64,000 nt of DNA from Leifsonia shinshuensis. Lineage in GTDB: Bacteria; Actinomycetota; Actinomycetes; Actinomycetales; Microbacteriaceae. The notes beneath the pieces are model-generated. The model had not been told where the DNA came from and did no database searches. It saw only the letters and a list, made by a program, of their open reading frames with translations. The stretch's first letter is position 1, and each line of letters opens with the position of its first letter. Below, in pieces: positions 55,043 to 63,331 of the stretch. The stretch is taken from the NCBI RefSeq assembly GCF_022606355.1, contig NZ_JAHHZQ010000001.1, positions 620,001-684,000 on the forward strand, given 5' to 3'. The position numbers and the translations under genes are program-made.

Positions 55043-55894
55043 ATGAAGATCCTCTCGATCCAGTCCGCTGTCGCCTACGGTCACGTCGGCAACTCCGCCG
55101 CCGTCTTCCCCCTGCAGCGCATCGGCGTCGAGGTGCTCCCCGTCTATACGGTGAACTTCTCCAACCACACGGGGTACGGGGCGTGGCGCGGTCCGCTGAT
55201 CGCACCGGACGACGTCCGTGCGGTGATCACCGGCATCGAGGAGCGCGGCGTGCTCGGGCAGATCGACGCGGTGCTGTCCGGCTACCAGGGCAGCGAAGGC
55301 ATCGGCGACGTGATCGTCGACGCCGTCGCCCGGGTCAAGGCGGCGAACCCGAACGCCGTGTACGCCTGCGACCCCGTCATGGGCAACGCGAAGTCGGGCT
55401 GCTTCGTCGCCCCGGCGATCCCCGACCTCCTGCGCGATCGTGTCGTACCGGTCGCCGACATCATCACACCGAACCAGTTCGAGCTCGGCTACCTCACCGG
55501 CACCGAGCCCGCCGACCTGGAGTCCACGCTGGCCTCCGTCGACGCGGCGCGGGCGATGGGCCCGCGCACCGTCCTCGTCACGAGCGTCGAGCGTCCCGAC
55601 CGGCCCGACGACACCATCGAGATGCTCGCGGTCGACGACGCCGGAGCATGGATCGTGCAGACGCCCCTCCTGCCGCTGAAGGCGAACGGCTCGGGAGATG
55701 TCACCGCCGCACTGTTCACCGCTCACTACGGCGCCTCCGGAAGCGCCGCGAGCGCCCTGAGCAAGACCGTGTCGAGCGTCTACGACCTCCTCGACCGCAC
55801 CCTGCAGTCGGGCGACCGCGAACTCCAGCTGGTCGAGTCGCAGGAGTTCTACGCGAACCCGCGCGAGCAGTTCGCCGTGACGCAGGTGCGCTGA
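55043..55894 (+). CDS. pdxY: Pyridoxal kinase
   Basis: 283 residues; ribokinase-like enzyme that phosphorylates pyridoxal and related vitamers for salvage. MKILSIQSAVAYGHVGNSAA is the diagnostic N-terminus, VYACDPVMGNAKSGCFVA, ITPNQFELGYLTG and the C-terminal anion-hole/catalytic Asp motif KANGSGDVTAALF follow. ATG 55043 is preceded by AGAGGA. Together with pdxS, pdxT and the MocR regulator it makes a compact B6 locus. Confidence 0.95.
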   Translation: MKILSIQSAVAYGHVGNSAAVFPLQRIGVEVLPVYTVNFSNHTGYGAWRGPLIAPDDVRAVITGIEERGVLGQIDAVLSGYQGSEGIGDVIVDAVARVKAANPNAVYACDPVMGNAKSGCFVAPAIPDLLRDRVVPVADIITPNQFELGYLTGTEPADLESTLASVDAARAMGPRTVLVTSVERPDRPDDTIEMLAVDDAGAWIVQTPLLPLKANGSGDVTAALFTAHYGASGSAASALSKTVSSVYDLLDRTLQSGDRELQLVESQEFYANPREQFAVTQVR

Positions 55895-55909
55895 CGAATC
55901 GCCGCGCCC

Positions 55910-56518
55910 CTAAGCGTCGCCCTTCGGCCAGGCGTCCGCCAGCGCAGCGCGGACATCGCCGAGCAGCTGCGGGAGCGCCTTGGTGCGCGCGATGATCGGG
56001 AAGAAGTTCGCGTCCTGCGCCCAGCGCGGCACGATGTGCTGGTGGAGGTGCGCGGCGATCCCGGCCCCGGCCACAGCGCCCTGATTCATCCCGATGTTGA
56101 AGCCGTCGTTGTGCGACACCTCGCGGATGACGCGCATCGCCGTCTGCGTGAGGCTGCCGATCTCGGCGACCTCCTCGGGCGTCGCGTCGTCGTAGAGGGC
56201 GATGTGACGGTACGGGCACACGAGCAGGTGGCCGCTGTTGTACGGGAACAGGTTGAGCAGTGCGTACGCGTGCTCGCCGCGCGCCACGATCAGGGCGTCC
56301 TCGTCGCTCAGGGTCGGCGCCACGCAGAACGGGCAGCCCTCGTGACCCGGGTCGCCCTGCTGGATGTAGACCATCCGGTGCGGGGTCCACAGGCGCTGGA
56401 ACTCGTCGGGGACGCCGACCAGGTACGACGGGTCGTCGACGCGGACGGGACCGTCGATCCCGTCCGCGTCACCGGCGACGCGCGCGTCGCCGACGCTCGA
56501 ATCGCTCAGTCGGTCCAT
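55910..56518 (-). CDS. HIT-family hydrolase/phosphorylase (AP4A phosphorylase-like)
   Basis: 202 residues. The histidine-triad motif [10 protein letters not shown] is near residue 160, preceded by the family blocks [36 protein letters not shown] and [18 protein letters not shown]. The Cys-containing N-terminal sequence and the context (directly after thrS) match the mycobacterial HIT protein described as an Ap4A phosphorylase. About 45 N-terminal residues are low in complexity. It overlaps thrS by 13 bp. Confidence 0.93.
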   Translation of the reverse strand: MDRLSDSSVGDARVAGDADGIDGPVRVDDPSYLVGVPDEFQRLWTPHRMVYIQQGDPGHEGCPFCVAPTLSDEDALIVARGEHAYALLNLFPYNSGHLLVCPYRHIALYDDATPEEVAEIGSLTQTAMRVIREVSHNDGFNIGMNQGAVAGAGIAAHLHQHIVPRWAQDANFFPIIARTKALPQLLGDVRAALADAWPKGDA

Positions 56519-58470
56519 GCCGTGTCGACCAGCTCGTGGCTCCCGATGCTCGCGACGATCCGTTCGATCGCCTCGTCGACGGTGACGCCGTTGCGCTGCG
56601 TGCCGTCGCGGAAGCGGAAGCTGACCGTGCCCGCGGTCGCGTCCTCCTCACCGACGATCAGCTGGAACGGCACCTTGGCCTTGGTGTGGTTGCGGATCTT
56701 CTTCTGCATCCGGTCGTCCGAGTGGTCGACCTCCGCGCGCACCCCGCGGGCCTTGAGCCGCGAGATCACGTCGTCGAGGAACGGACCGTAAGCGTCGGCG
56801 ACCGGGATGCCGACCACCTGGACCGGCGACAGCCAGACCGGGAAGGCGCCGGCGTAGTGCTCCAGCAGGATCGCGAAGAACCGCTCGATCGAGCCGAGCA
56901 GGGCACGGTGGATCATCGCCGGCTGCTTGCGGGTGCCGTCGGCCGCGTTGTACTCCAGCTCGAACAGCTCCGGCTGGTTGAAGTCCAGCTGCACCGTCGA
57001 AAGCTGCCAGGTGCGACCGATCGCGTCGCGCGCCTGCACCGAGATCTTGGGGCCGTAGAACGCGGCGCCCGCGGGGTCGTCGACGAGCTCGAGGCCGGAT
57101 TCGATCGCGACCTCGCGGAGGGTCTCGGTCGCCGTCTCCCAGCTCTCGTCGCTGCCGACGTACTTCTCCGGGTCTTTCGTGGAGAGCTCGAGGTAGAAGT
57201 CGTGGAGGCCATAACCGCGCAGCGTCTCGAGCACGAACTCGAGCTGCCGCGCGACCTCGTCCTTGATCTGGTCGTCGGTCACGTAGATATGCGCGTCGTC
57301 CTGGGTGAGGCCGCGCACGCGCGTGAGGCCGGAGAGCGTTCCCGACTTCTCGTAGCGGTAGACCGTGCCGAACTCTGCGAGCCGCAGCGGCAGCTCCCGG
57401 TAGCTGCGTCCGCGCGCGCGGAAGATCAGGTTGTGCATCGGGCAGTTCATCGGCTTGAGGTAGTAGTCCTGCCCCTGCCGGGTGATGTTGCCGTCGGCGT
57501 CGCGTTCCTCGTCGAGGTGCATCGGCGGGAACATGCCGTCTTTGTACCAGTTGAGGTGCTGGCTGGTCTCGAAGAGATGCGCCTTGGTGATGTGCGGCGT
57601 GTTCACGACCTCGTAGCCGTTCGCGATCAGCCGCTCGCGCATGTAATCTTCGATCTCCTTGCGGATGATCCCGCCCTTGGGATGGAAGACCGCGAGACCT
57701 GAGCCGATCTCCTCCGGGAAGCTGAACAGGTCGAGTTCGGCGCCGAGCTTGCGGTGGTCGCGCTTGGCGGCCTCCTCCATGCGGGTCTGGTACGCGCGCA
57801 GTTCGTCCTTGCTCGGCCAGGCGGTCCCGTAGACGCGCTGCAGCTGCGGGTTCTTCTCCGAGCCGCGCCAGTAGGCTGCGGCTACGCGGGTGAGCGCCCA
57901 GCCGTTGCCGATCATGCGCGTGTTCGGGAGGTGCGGGCCGCGGCAGAGGTCTTTCCAGACCGTCTCGCCGCTCTTGGGGTCGACGTTGTCGTAGATGGTC
58001 AGCTCGCCGGAGCCGACCTCAACCGACTCGTCGCCGCCGGCGGCTGCGCCGCCCTTGAGCCCGATCAGCTCGAGCTTGTACGGCTCGCCCGCGAGTTCTG
58101 CGCGGGCCTCGTCGTCGGTGACGACCCGGCGCACGAAGCGCTGGCCGGCACGAACGATGCGCGACATCTCCTTGTCGAGCGCCTTGAGGTCCTCCGGGGT
58201 GAAGGGCTCCGCGACGTCGAAGTCGTAGTAGAAGCCGTCGGTGATGGGCGGCCCGATGCCGAGCTTCGCCTCCGGGTTCACTGCCTGAACGGCCTGCGCG
58301 AGCACGTGAGCGGTGGAGTGGCGCAGGATGTTGAGCCCGTCCGGCGAGTCGATCGTGACCGGCTCGACGGTGTCGGTGGTCGTGACGGTCGTCGCGAGAT
58401 CCTTCAGCTCACCGTTGACGCGCATCGCGACAACGGAACGGTCGGTGAAGAGCTCGAAGCCGTCGGCCAC
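56506..58470 (-). CDS. thrS: Threonyl-tRNA synthetase
   Basis: 654 residues from GTG 58470 (AGGAGT 7 nt upstream); a TTG at 58497 would add nine residues but has no ribosome-binding site. N-terminal TGS-like part, editing domain with [15 protein letters not shown], class II core with [20 protein letters not shown] (zinc-binding Cys), [28 protein letters not shown], and a C-terminal anticodon-binding domain from about 550. An unusual Gly/Ala-rich acidic insertion ([18 protein letters not shown]) lies near residue 155. Confidence 0.97.
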   Translation of the reverse strand: MADGFELFTDRSVVAMRVNGELKDLATTVTTTDTVEPVTIDSPDGLNILRHSTAHVLAQAVQAVNPEAKLGIGPPITDGFYYDFDVAEPFTPEDLKALDKEMSRIVRAGQRFVRRVVTDDEARAELAGEPYKLELIGLKGGAAAGGDESVEVGSGELTIYDNVDPKSGETVWKDLCRGPHLPNTRMIGNGWALTRVAAAYWRGSEKNPQLQRVYGTAWPSKDELRAYQTRMEEAAKRDHRKLGAELDLFSFPEEIGSGLAVFHPKGGIIRKEIEDYMRERLIANGYEVVNTPHITKAHLFETSQHLNWYKDGMFPPMHLDEERDADGNITRQGQDYYLKPMNCPMHNLIFRARGRSYRELPLRLAEFGTVYRYEKSGTLSGLTRVRGLTQDDAHIYVTDDQIKDEVARQLEFVLETLRGYGLHDFYLELSTKDPEKYVGSDESWETATETLREVAIESGLELVDDPAGAAFYGPKISVQARDAIGRTWQLSTVQLDFNQPELFELEYNAADGTRKQPAMIHRALLGSIERFFAILLEHYAGAFPVWLSPVQVVGIPVADAYGPFLDDVISRLKARGVRAEVDHSDDRMQKKIRNHTKAKVPFQLIVGEEDATAGTVSFRFRDGTQRNGVTVDEAIERIVASIGSHELVDTAWTD

Positions 58471-58533
58471 CTGTCCACTCCTAGAGTCGTATTCCAATGG
58501 GATGCGTCAACTCTAGTCGGCGCGGGCGGGGCG

Positions 58534-58932
58534 TCAGGACGGGCGGTCCGTCCGCAGGAGCGGAAGCAGCACGACCCGCGAGCGCCGGATGTCCTCCGCG
58601 CTGTACCGGATGAGCTCGGCCGGCCCCGAGAAGCGCATCGTCGGCCGCAGTCGCCGCACCGCCCACACCCGGACCTCGGTTCCGTAGAGTGCGCGCGCGA
58701 AGTCGTGGATGTGGACCTCGATCCGCCTGCCCGCGGTGTGCCCGAACGTCGGGTTCTCGCCGACGCTGACGGTCGCACCGCGCAGGACCGCCGCGTCCCC
58801 GATGCGGACGATGGACGCATAGATCCCGTCCTGCGGCTCGTCGCCGTAGACCTCGGCGAGGTTCGCCGTCGGGAAGCCGAGCTGACGGCCGCGCCGGTCG
58901 CCGGGGACGACGACGCCACCGAACACCGTCAT
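58534..58932 (-). CDS. Stand-alone riboflavin kinase (flavokinase) domain
   Basis: 132 residues from ATG 58932, which overlaps the flavin reductase stop by 4 bp (ATGA). It is the C-terminal half of a RibF-type protein only: the ATP/flavin motif GDRRGRQLGFPTANL near residue 15, GIYAS and VGENPTFGHTAGRRIEVHIHDF, ending before any FAD synthetase domain. The usual bifunctional ribF has about 310 residues and is elsewhere. So this gene could supply FMN specifically to the flavin-dependent enzymes beside it. The longer frame upstream lies inside the reductase gene and is not used. Confidence 0.85.
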   Translation of the reverse strand: MTVFGGVVVPGDRRGRQLGFPTANLAEVYGDEPQDGIYASIVRIGDAAVLRGATVSVGENPTFGHTAGRRIEVHIHDFARALYGTEVRVWAVRRLRPTMRFSGPAELIRYSAEDIRRSRVVLLPLLRTDRPS

Positions 58933-59453
58933 GACGAGGCGGCGATGCGGTGGAAGGCGCTCTGGTGGAATACGAGAGGCGCCACCTCGGGGAAGGCCTC
59001 CGCTCCGTGCACCTCGAGCACCACGATCTCGTGGTCTCCCCCGTCGAACGTCTCCCGGACGCCGCACTCCAGCCAGAGCGCGGCTCCGTCGATCAGGACC
59101 GCGCCCTCTGCGGTCGGGTGCCAGTCGGCGCCGGCGAAACGGTCACCCGTGCGCGCCGAGAGCTGACGGCACAGCGTCCCGTGGTCGGCGCCGAGCACGC
59201 TCAGCCCGAGCCGCGGGCGGTCGGCGAGCACGGGCCAGGTCGATGAGGTGCGTGCAACGCTCACGGCCACGAGTGCGGGCTCGAGTGAGATGGAGGTGAA
59301 CGAGTTCAGCGCCATCCCGGCGGGCTGTCCCTGGTTCAGGGCGGCGACGGCGACGACGCCGGTGGGATAGGACGAGAACGCCCGGCGCAGCGTGACCGCG
59401 GTCGCCGGATCGACGCCCCCGCGCTCCTCGGTCGGTGAGGTGGTGTTGCCCAT
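58929..59453 (-). CDS. Flavin reductase (NAD(P)H:FMN oxidoreductase, HpaC/DszD-like)
   Basis: 174 residues from ATG 59453. FMN-binding split-barrel typical of two-component monooxygenase reductases: LRRAFSSYPTGVVAVAALN, AGMALNSFTSISLEPALVAVSV, SVLGADHGTLCRQLSARTGD-type segment, and HEIVVLEVHGAEAF. It supplies reduced FMN to an oxygenase partner such as the LLM-family enzyme 1.0 kb away. Divergent from the PadR gene and coupled to the flavokinase gene. Start choice excludes a 20-residue basic extension without Shine-Dalgarno. Confidence 0.9.
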   Translation of the reverse strand: MGNTTSPTEERGGVDPATAVTLRRAFSSYPTGVVAVAALNQGQPAGMALNSFTSISLEPALVAVSVARTSSTWPVLADRPRLGLSVLGADHGTLCRQLSARTGDRFAGADWHPTAEGAVLIDGAALWLECGVRETFDGGDHEIVVLEVHGAEAFPEVAPLVFHQSAFHRIAASS

Positions 59454-59505
59454 GAGTGTGCTGCCCTTCTTCTGACCGGTCGGTCGGCTCCTTCGCGCGA
59501 CCAAT

Positions 59506-59552
59506 TTAGTCAAGTTTGTCTATATCGAAGAATACTACCTAGATTTGATTAA
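59506..59552. promoter_or_regulatory. Inverted-repeat operator candidate in flavin reductase / padR intergenic region
   Basis: TTAGTCAAGT (59506-59515) and ATTTGATTAA (59543-59552) are inverted copies of TTARTCAART, 27 bp apart, in an unusually AT-rich 120-bp region. They flank the likely promoters of both divergent genes and suit binding by the PadR-family product of the gene next to them. Confidence 0.45.
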
Positions 59553-59581
59553 GCAAACAATCGCGAACCCGACGGCATGGC

Positions 59582-59587
59582 TAGACT
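59582..59587 (+). promoter_or_regulatory. -10 element TAGACT placed for a leaderless padR mRNA
   Basis: TAGACT followed by 7 nt and then ATG 59595 predicts transcription starting at or within a base of the start codon. Confidence 0.45.
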
Positions 59588-59594
59588 CGAATGC

Positions 59595-60173
59595 ATGTCG
59601 ACTACTACCCGGCTCGTGGTGCTCGGAGCGGTCCACCAGTTCCAGCCCGTCCACGGATACTTCCTCCGCCGCGAGCTGATGACCTGGCATGTCGACGAGT
59701 GGGCGAACATCCAGCCCGGCTCCATCTACAACGCGCTGCGCTCGCTCGAGAAGGACGGATACGTCGCCGAGAACACCACGGAGGTCGAGGGCAAGCGCCC
59801 GGCGCGCACGACGTACACGATCACACCGGAGGGCGAGGTGGAGTTCCTGCGACTCTTCCGCTCCGCGCTCTGGGAGGTCGAGGTCTTCGACACCAAGCCG
59901 GTGATGTCGATCGTGTCGTTCATGCACGTGCTCAGCCGCCGGGAGGTCATCGAGGCGCTGGAGCACCGAATCACGAAGATCGACGCGATCGTGCTCAGCA
60001 ACACCTACAACATCGAGGACACGGCGCGGTCGTCGACGACACCCGACTATGTACGCGAGATCTTCGAGCTCTCCACGATCCGGCTCCGCGCCGAACAGCA
60101 GTGGGCGCGGGACCTGCGCGAGCGTCTCCTCGCCGGCGAGTACGTCTTCGCCGATGAGAAGGCCGCCGGCTGA
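59595..60173 (+). CDS. PadR-family transcriptional regulator (Vir-type, long C-terminal domain)
   Basis: 192 residues from ATG 59595 (a longer frame starts at 59577, but the -10 TAGACT lies between them). Winged helix at 5-80: VVLGAVHQFQPVHGYFLRREL, QPGSIYNALRSLEKDGYVA, GKRPARTTYTITPEG. The C-terminal region (85-190) is a coiled-coil dimerisation domain of the longer PadR type (VirR_AspA). It is convergent with the monooxygenase gene and divergent from the flavin reductase gene, so it probably represses this flavin-linked cluster in response to its substrate. Confidence 0.9.
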   Translation: MSTTTRLVVLGAVHQFQPVHGYFLRRELMTWHVDEWANIQPGSIYNALRSLEKDGYVAENTTEVEGKRPARTTYTITPEGEVEFLRLFRSALWEVEVFDTKPVMSIVSFMHVLSRREVIEALEHRITKIDAIVLSNTYNIEDTARSSTTPDYVREIFELSTIRLRAEQQWARDLRERLLAGEYVFADEKAAG

Positions 60174-60235
60174 GCGCACGGCAGAGCGCGTCCACGGCCC
60201 TTCCCGGCCGCACCCGTGCCGCTGGGGACAATGGC

Positions 60236-60281
60236 GAGCGGCTGCCGGAGGCGGGGTCTCCCCCACGTCCGGCAGCCGCTC
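60236..60281. terminator. Perfect 14-bp stem bidirectional terminator between padR and monooxygenase genes
   Basis: Stem arms 60236-60249 and 60268-60281 are exact reverse complements (GAGCGGCTGCCGGA), and the loop can itself form GGGG/CCCC. No U tract, but it is placed between two convergent stop codons (60173 and 60294), as expected of a bidirectional terminator. Confidence 0.75.
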
Positions 60282-60293
60282 CGGTCCTGCCGC

Positions 60294-61658
60294 CTACGCC
60301 ACCGCTGCGGACACCGCGGCCCGGTGGCCGGCACCCGGGTGGTCGGCGGGCAACGTCGGCTCCGCCTGGCCGATGAGCCGCTCGCGCAGCGTCGTCGCCG
60401 CGTAGCCGGTGGGGGCGACGCCGCGCTCGCGCAGGATCGGCAGCACCAGCTCCACGAAGTCCCTGGTCGAGCCGGGCTGCACCTGCGGAGTGAGCAGGAA
60501 GCCGTCGAGGTCCGCGCCTTCCGCCAGCTCGCACAAGTGGTCCGCGACCTCCTCGGCGCTTCCGACGAACGGGGTGACCCCGACGCCGTGGGCATGCCAG
60601 TCCTTGAGCACGTCGCCGACGGTCTGCCCGGCGAAGCGGGCGATCTGCGTCTGGGACAGCTCGGTGCGCAGATCCGTCATCGGCGTCTGCGGGTCGTACG
60701 ACGACAGGTCGAGCCCGGTGAACCACGCGTAGGAGGCGACCGCGACATCGGGACTCTGGGCGCCGAGGATGGCGTCGTACTTGCGCTGCGCCTCCTCCCG
60801 GGTCGGCGCGACCACGCACGCGAACGCCGACATCAGCTTGACCGCGTCCGGTCGCCTGCCCGACGCGACGGCCTCGGCGCGAATCGCCCTGACGTGCTCT
60901 GCGAGTTTCTCGGCCGTGCCGCCGCCGAGGAAGATCGCCTCACCGTGCTTGCCGCCGAAGGCGCGACCGGCCGGCGACGTCCCAGCCTGGAACAGCACAG
61001 GCGTCCCCTGGGGCGTGTACGACGTGTTGCCGAAGCCCCGGGAGCGGAAGTACGGACCGTCGTGCTCGATGCGGTGCACCTTCGCCGGGTCGGCGTAGCG
61101 GCCCAGCTTGTCCCGTTCGAGCGCATCCGGCTCCCAGGCGCCCTCCCAGAGCTTGTAGACGAGCTCCATGAAGTCGTCCGCCATCCGGTAGCGCTCGTCG
61201 TGGGCGACCATCGGGACACCGAATGCTTCGACGGCCGTCTCCGCAGTCCCGGTCGTGACGACGTTCCATCCGATCCGGCCTCCGGAGAGGTGGTCGAGGG
61301 TCGCCATCCGGCGTGCGAACGCGTACGGCTGCTCCAGGAGCGTGGAGCCGGTGATCACCAGACCGAGCTGCTCGGTGGTCGGGATGAGCGCCGCGGCGAC
61401 GATCGCCGGGTCGAGCCGAGGGAGGTCGAGGCCCTCGACCGAGCAGATGTCCGGGCGGGAACCGTTGACGTCGGCCCACCCCCAGGCGTCGGCGAGGAAC
61501 AGGAAGTCGAAGTTCGCGTCCTCGCAGATCTTCGCGATCTCCTGCCAGTAGGCCAGGGTGTCGAAGAGGTGCCGCTTGTTCTCCGGGTAGCGCCAGGTGG
61601 CGGTTCCGGAGTCGTTGGCCTGGGCGTTCTCGAAGAGCCCGAAGCGCAGTTGTCTCAT
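60294..61658 (-). CDS. LLM-class flavin-dependent monooxygenase (NtaA/SnaA/DszA family)
   Basis: 454 residues, the size of the NtaA/SnaA/DszA branch rather than of SsuD (about 380). Blocks seen: LRFGLFENAQANDSGTATWR at the N-terminus, FDFLFLADAWGW, PRLDPAIVAAALIPTTEQLG, RRMATLDHLSGGRIGWNVVT with TGTAETAVEAFG, PVLFQAGTSPAGRAFGGKHG and QPGSTRDFVELVLP. These enzymes oxidise sulfur- or nitrogen-containing carbon compounds with FMNH2 supplied by a separate reductase. The ABC importer genes directly upstream and the reductase across padR make this a two-component system; the substrate is not readable. Confidence 0.9.
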   Translation of the reverse strand: MRQLRFGLFENAQANDSGTATWRYPENKRHLFDTLAYWQEIAKICEDANFDFLFLADAWGWADVNGSRPDICSVEGLDLPRLDPAIVAAALIPTTEQLGLVITGSTLLEQPYAFARRMATLDHLSGGRIGWNVVTTGTAETAVEAFGVPMVAHDERYRMADDFMELVYKLWEGAWEPDALERDKLGRYADPAKVHRIEHDGPYFRSRGFGNTSYTPQGTPVLFQAGTSPAGRAFGGKHGEAIFLGGGTAEKLAEHVRAIRAEAVASGRRPDAVKLMSAFACVVAPTREEAQRKYDAILGAQSPDVAVASYAWFTGLDLSSYDPQTPMTDLRTELSQTQIARFAGQTVGDVLKDWHAHGVGVTPFVGSAEEVADHLCELAEGADLDGFLLTPQVQPGSTRDFVELVLPILRERGVAPTGYAATTLRERLIGQAEPTLPADHPGAGHRAAVSAAVA

Positions 61659-61701
61659 GTTTCTCTGCTTCCTGATTCTGGTGGGTGGTCCTTGGGTGAG
61701 C

Positions 61702-62553
61702 TCAGCGGGCGACGGTCTCGCCGTCGCTCCACCAGAGCACCCGCTTGCGCACGATGGCGAGCAGCGAGACGAGCACGACGCCCATCACGCAGAGCAGAGC
61801 GATGCTGGCCCAGGTCACCGGCAGGTTCGCCTGTGCGGCGGACACGGTGACCAGCGAGCCGAGGCCGGCCTGCTGGCCCGCTGCGACGAACTCGGCCACC
61901 GCAGCGCCGACGATGGCGAGCGGCAGCGCGATCCGGAGGCCGGCGAAGAAGTAGGGCATGCTGCCCGGGAACCGCAGGTGACGGAAGATCTCCCAGCGGC
62001 TGGCGTGGAGCGTGCGCATCACGTCCAGCGCGCGGCCGTCGACCTCCCGCAGTCCCGCCAGCGAGTTGACGAGCATCGGGAAGAAGACGACCAGTCCCGT
62101 GACGATGTACTTGGGCGTCATCCCGAAGCCGAACGCCACGACCAGGGCCGGCGCGATCGCCACGATCGGGGTCACCATGACGACGACGACGAGCGGCATC
62201 ACAGCACGCTCGACGATGTTGAACTCGGCCATCACGACCGCGAGCAGGAAGCCGGCGAGGATGCCGGCCGCCGCACCGATCACGATCTCCTGTGCTGTCA
62301 CGAGCATGTTCGCGGCATACATCCCCGCGTCGCCCACCAGGCTGGCGCCGATGGCGTCGAGTGTGGGGATGACGTAGGGGTTGTTCAGGGCGACCAGCTG
62401 CCAGAGCACGGCCGCGATCACGAAGGCGATGAGCGGCGGGAGCCAGAACCCGACCCTGGTGCGCTTGGCGAGCCCCGGCCGCGCGAACGGGCCCGACCTC
62501 GGGGCCGACGCGCTCCTGATCCGTGCGGTCGCCATCGTCGGCGTCTCAGACAT
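61702..62553 (-). CDS. ABC transporter permease (SsuC/TauC/ThiX-like)
   Basis: 283 residues, about six transmembrane helices (for example WLPPLIAFVIAAVLWQLVAL, GAAAGILAGFLLAVVMAEF, VVVVMVTPIVAIAPALVVAF, GSLVTVSAAQANLPVTWASI). The EAA-type cytoplasmic loop reads RTLHASRWEIFRHLRFPGSM. A Pro-rich 30-residue N-terminus precedes helix 1. Good Shine-Dalgarno GGAGGAG before ATG 62553; overlaps the ATPase gene by 8 bp. Confidence 0.93.
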   Translation of the reverse strand: MSETPTMATARIRSASAPRSGPFARPGLAKRTRVGFWLPPLIAFVIAAVLWQLVALNNPYVIPTLDAIGASLVGDAGMYAANMLVTAQEIVIGAAAGILAGFLLAVVMAEFNIVERAVMPLVVVVMVTPIVAIAPALVVAFGFGMTPKYIVTGLVVFFPMLVNSLAGLREVDGRALDVMRTLHASRWEIFRHLRFPGSMPYFFAGLRIALPLAIVGAAVAEFVAAGQQAGLGSLVTVSAAQANLPVTWASIALLCVMGVVLVSLLAIVRKRVLWWSDGETVAR

Positions 62554-63331
62554 GGGTCTCCTCCATCACACTGTGCAGGGTGCGGCGCACGTGGCCCTCG
62601 AGGTCGCGGAACTCGTCCGTCGCGTACGCCTCGACCGACCGAGGGCGCGGCAGGTCGACGTCGATCACCTCGGCGATGCGACCAGGGTGGGCCGCCATCA
62701 CCACGATGCGGTCGGAGAGCATGATCGCCTCCGGCACCGAGTGGGTGACGAACAGCACCGACTTGCGGTTGGACTGCCAGAACTCGAGCAGTCCGAGTCG
62801 CTGCTGGTCACGGTTCATCTCGTCGAGAGCGGAGAACGGCTCGTCCATCAGCAGCACGCCGGGGTCGAACACGAACGCCCGGGCGATGGCGGCTCTCTGC
62901 TGCATTCCGCCGGAGAGCTGAGACGGGTACTTGTGGAGCGCATGACCGAGTCCGAACGAGGTCAGCAGCTCCTCCGGGTGACGCAGCGTGCGCCCGGCGT
63001 TCGCCTTGGGGTTGATCCGCATCGGCAGGCGCACGTTGTCGAGGACCGTCTTCCACGGCAGCAGCGCCGGGGACTGCGGCACGAGCCCGATGAGCTTGTC
63101 CCTGGTCGCGGTCTTGACGCTCTCGCCGTCGACCGTGACGCTCCCCTCGTCGGCCGGGATGAGGCCGGCGACGATCTTGAGCAACGTCGACTTGCCGCAG
63201 CCGCTGGGGCCGATCACCGAGACGAACTCGCCGCGGCCGATCGTCAGGCTGACGTCGTCGAGGACGGTGGTGCGGTTCCCTTCCGGGCCGAAGCTCTTGG
63301 AGACTCCGGAGATCGCCACTCCGCCGGTCAT
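62546..63331 (-). CDS. ABC transporter ATPase (SsuB/TauB-like)
   Basis: 261 residues from ATG 63331. Walker A IGPSGCGKSTLLKIVAGL near residue 43, Q-loop VPQSPALLPWKTVLDNV, signature LSGGMQQRAAIARAFVFDP, Walker B LLMDEPFSALDEM and switch His in VTHSVPEAIMLSD. The ATG overlaps the stop of the substrate-binding gene (4 bp), giving the order binding protein - ATPase - permease - monooxygenase. Confidence 0.94.
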   Translation of the reverse strand: MTGGVAISGVSKSFGPEGNRTTVLDDVSLTIGRGEFVSVIGPSGCGKSTLLKIVAGLIPADEGSVTVDGESVKTATRDKLIGLVPQSPALLPWKTVLDNVRLPMRINPKANAGRTLRHPEELLTSFGLGHALHKYPSQLSGGMQQRAAIARAFVFDPGVLLMDEPFSALDEMNRDQQRLGLLEFWQSNRKSVLFVTHSVPEAIMLSDRIVVMAAHPGRIAEVIDVDLPRPRSVEAYATDEFRDLEGHVRRTLHSVMEETHV

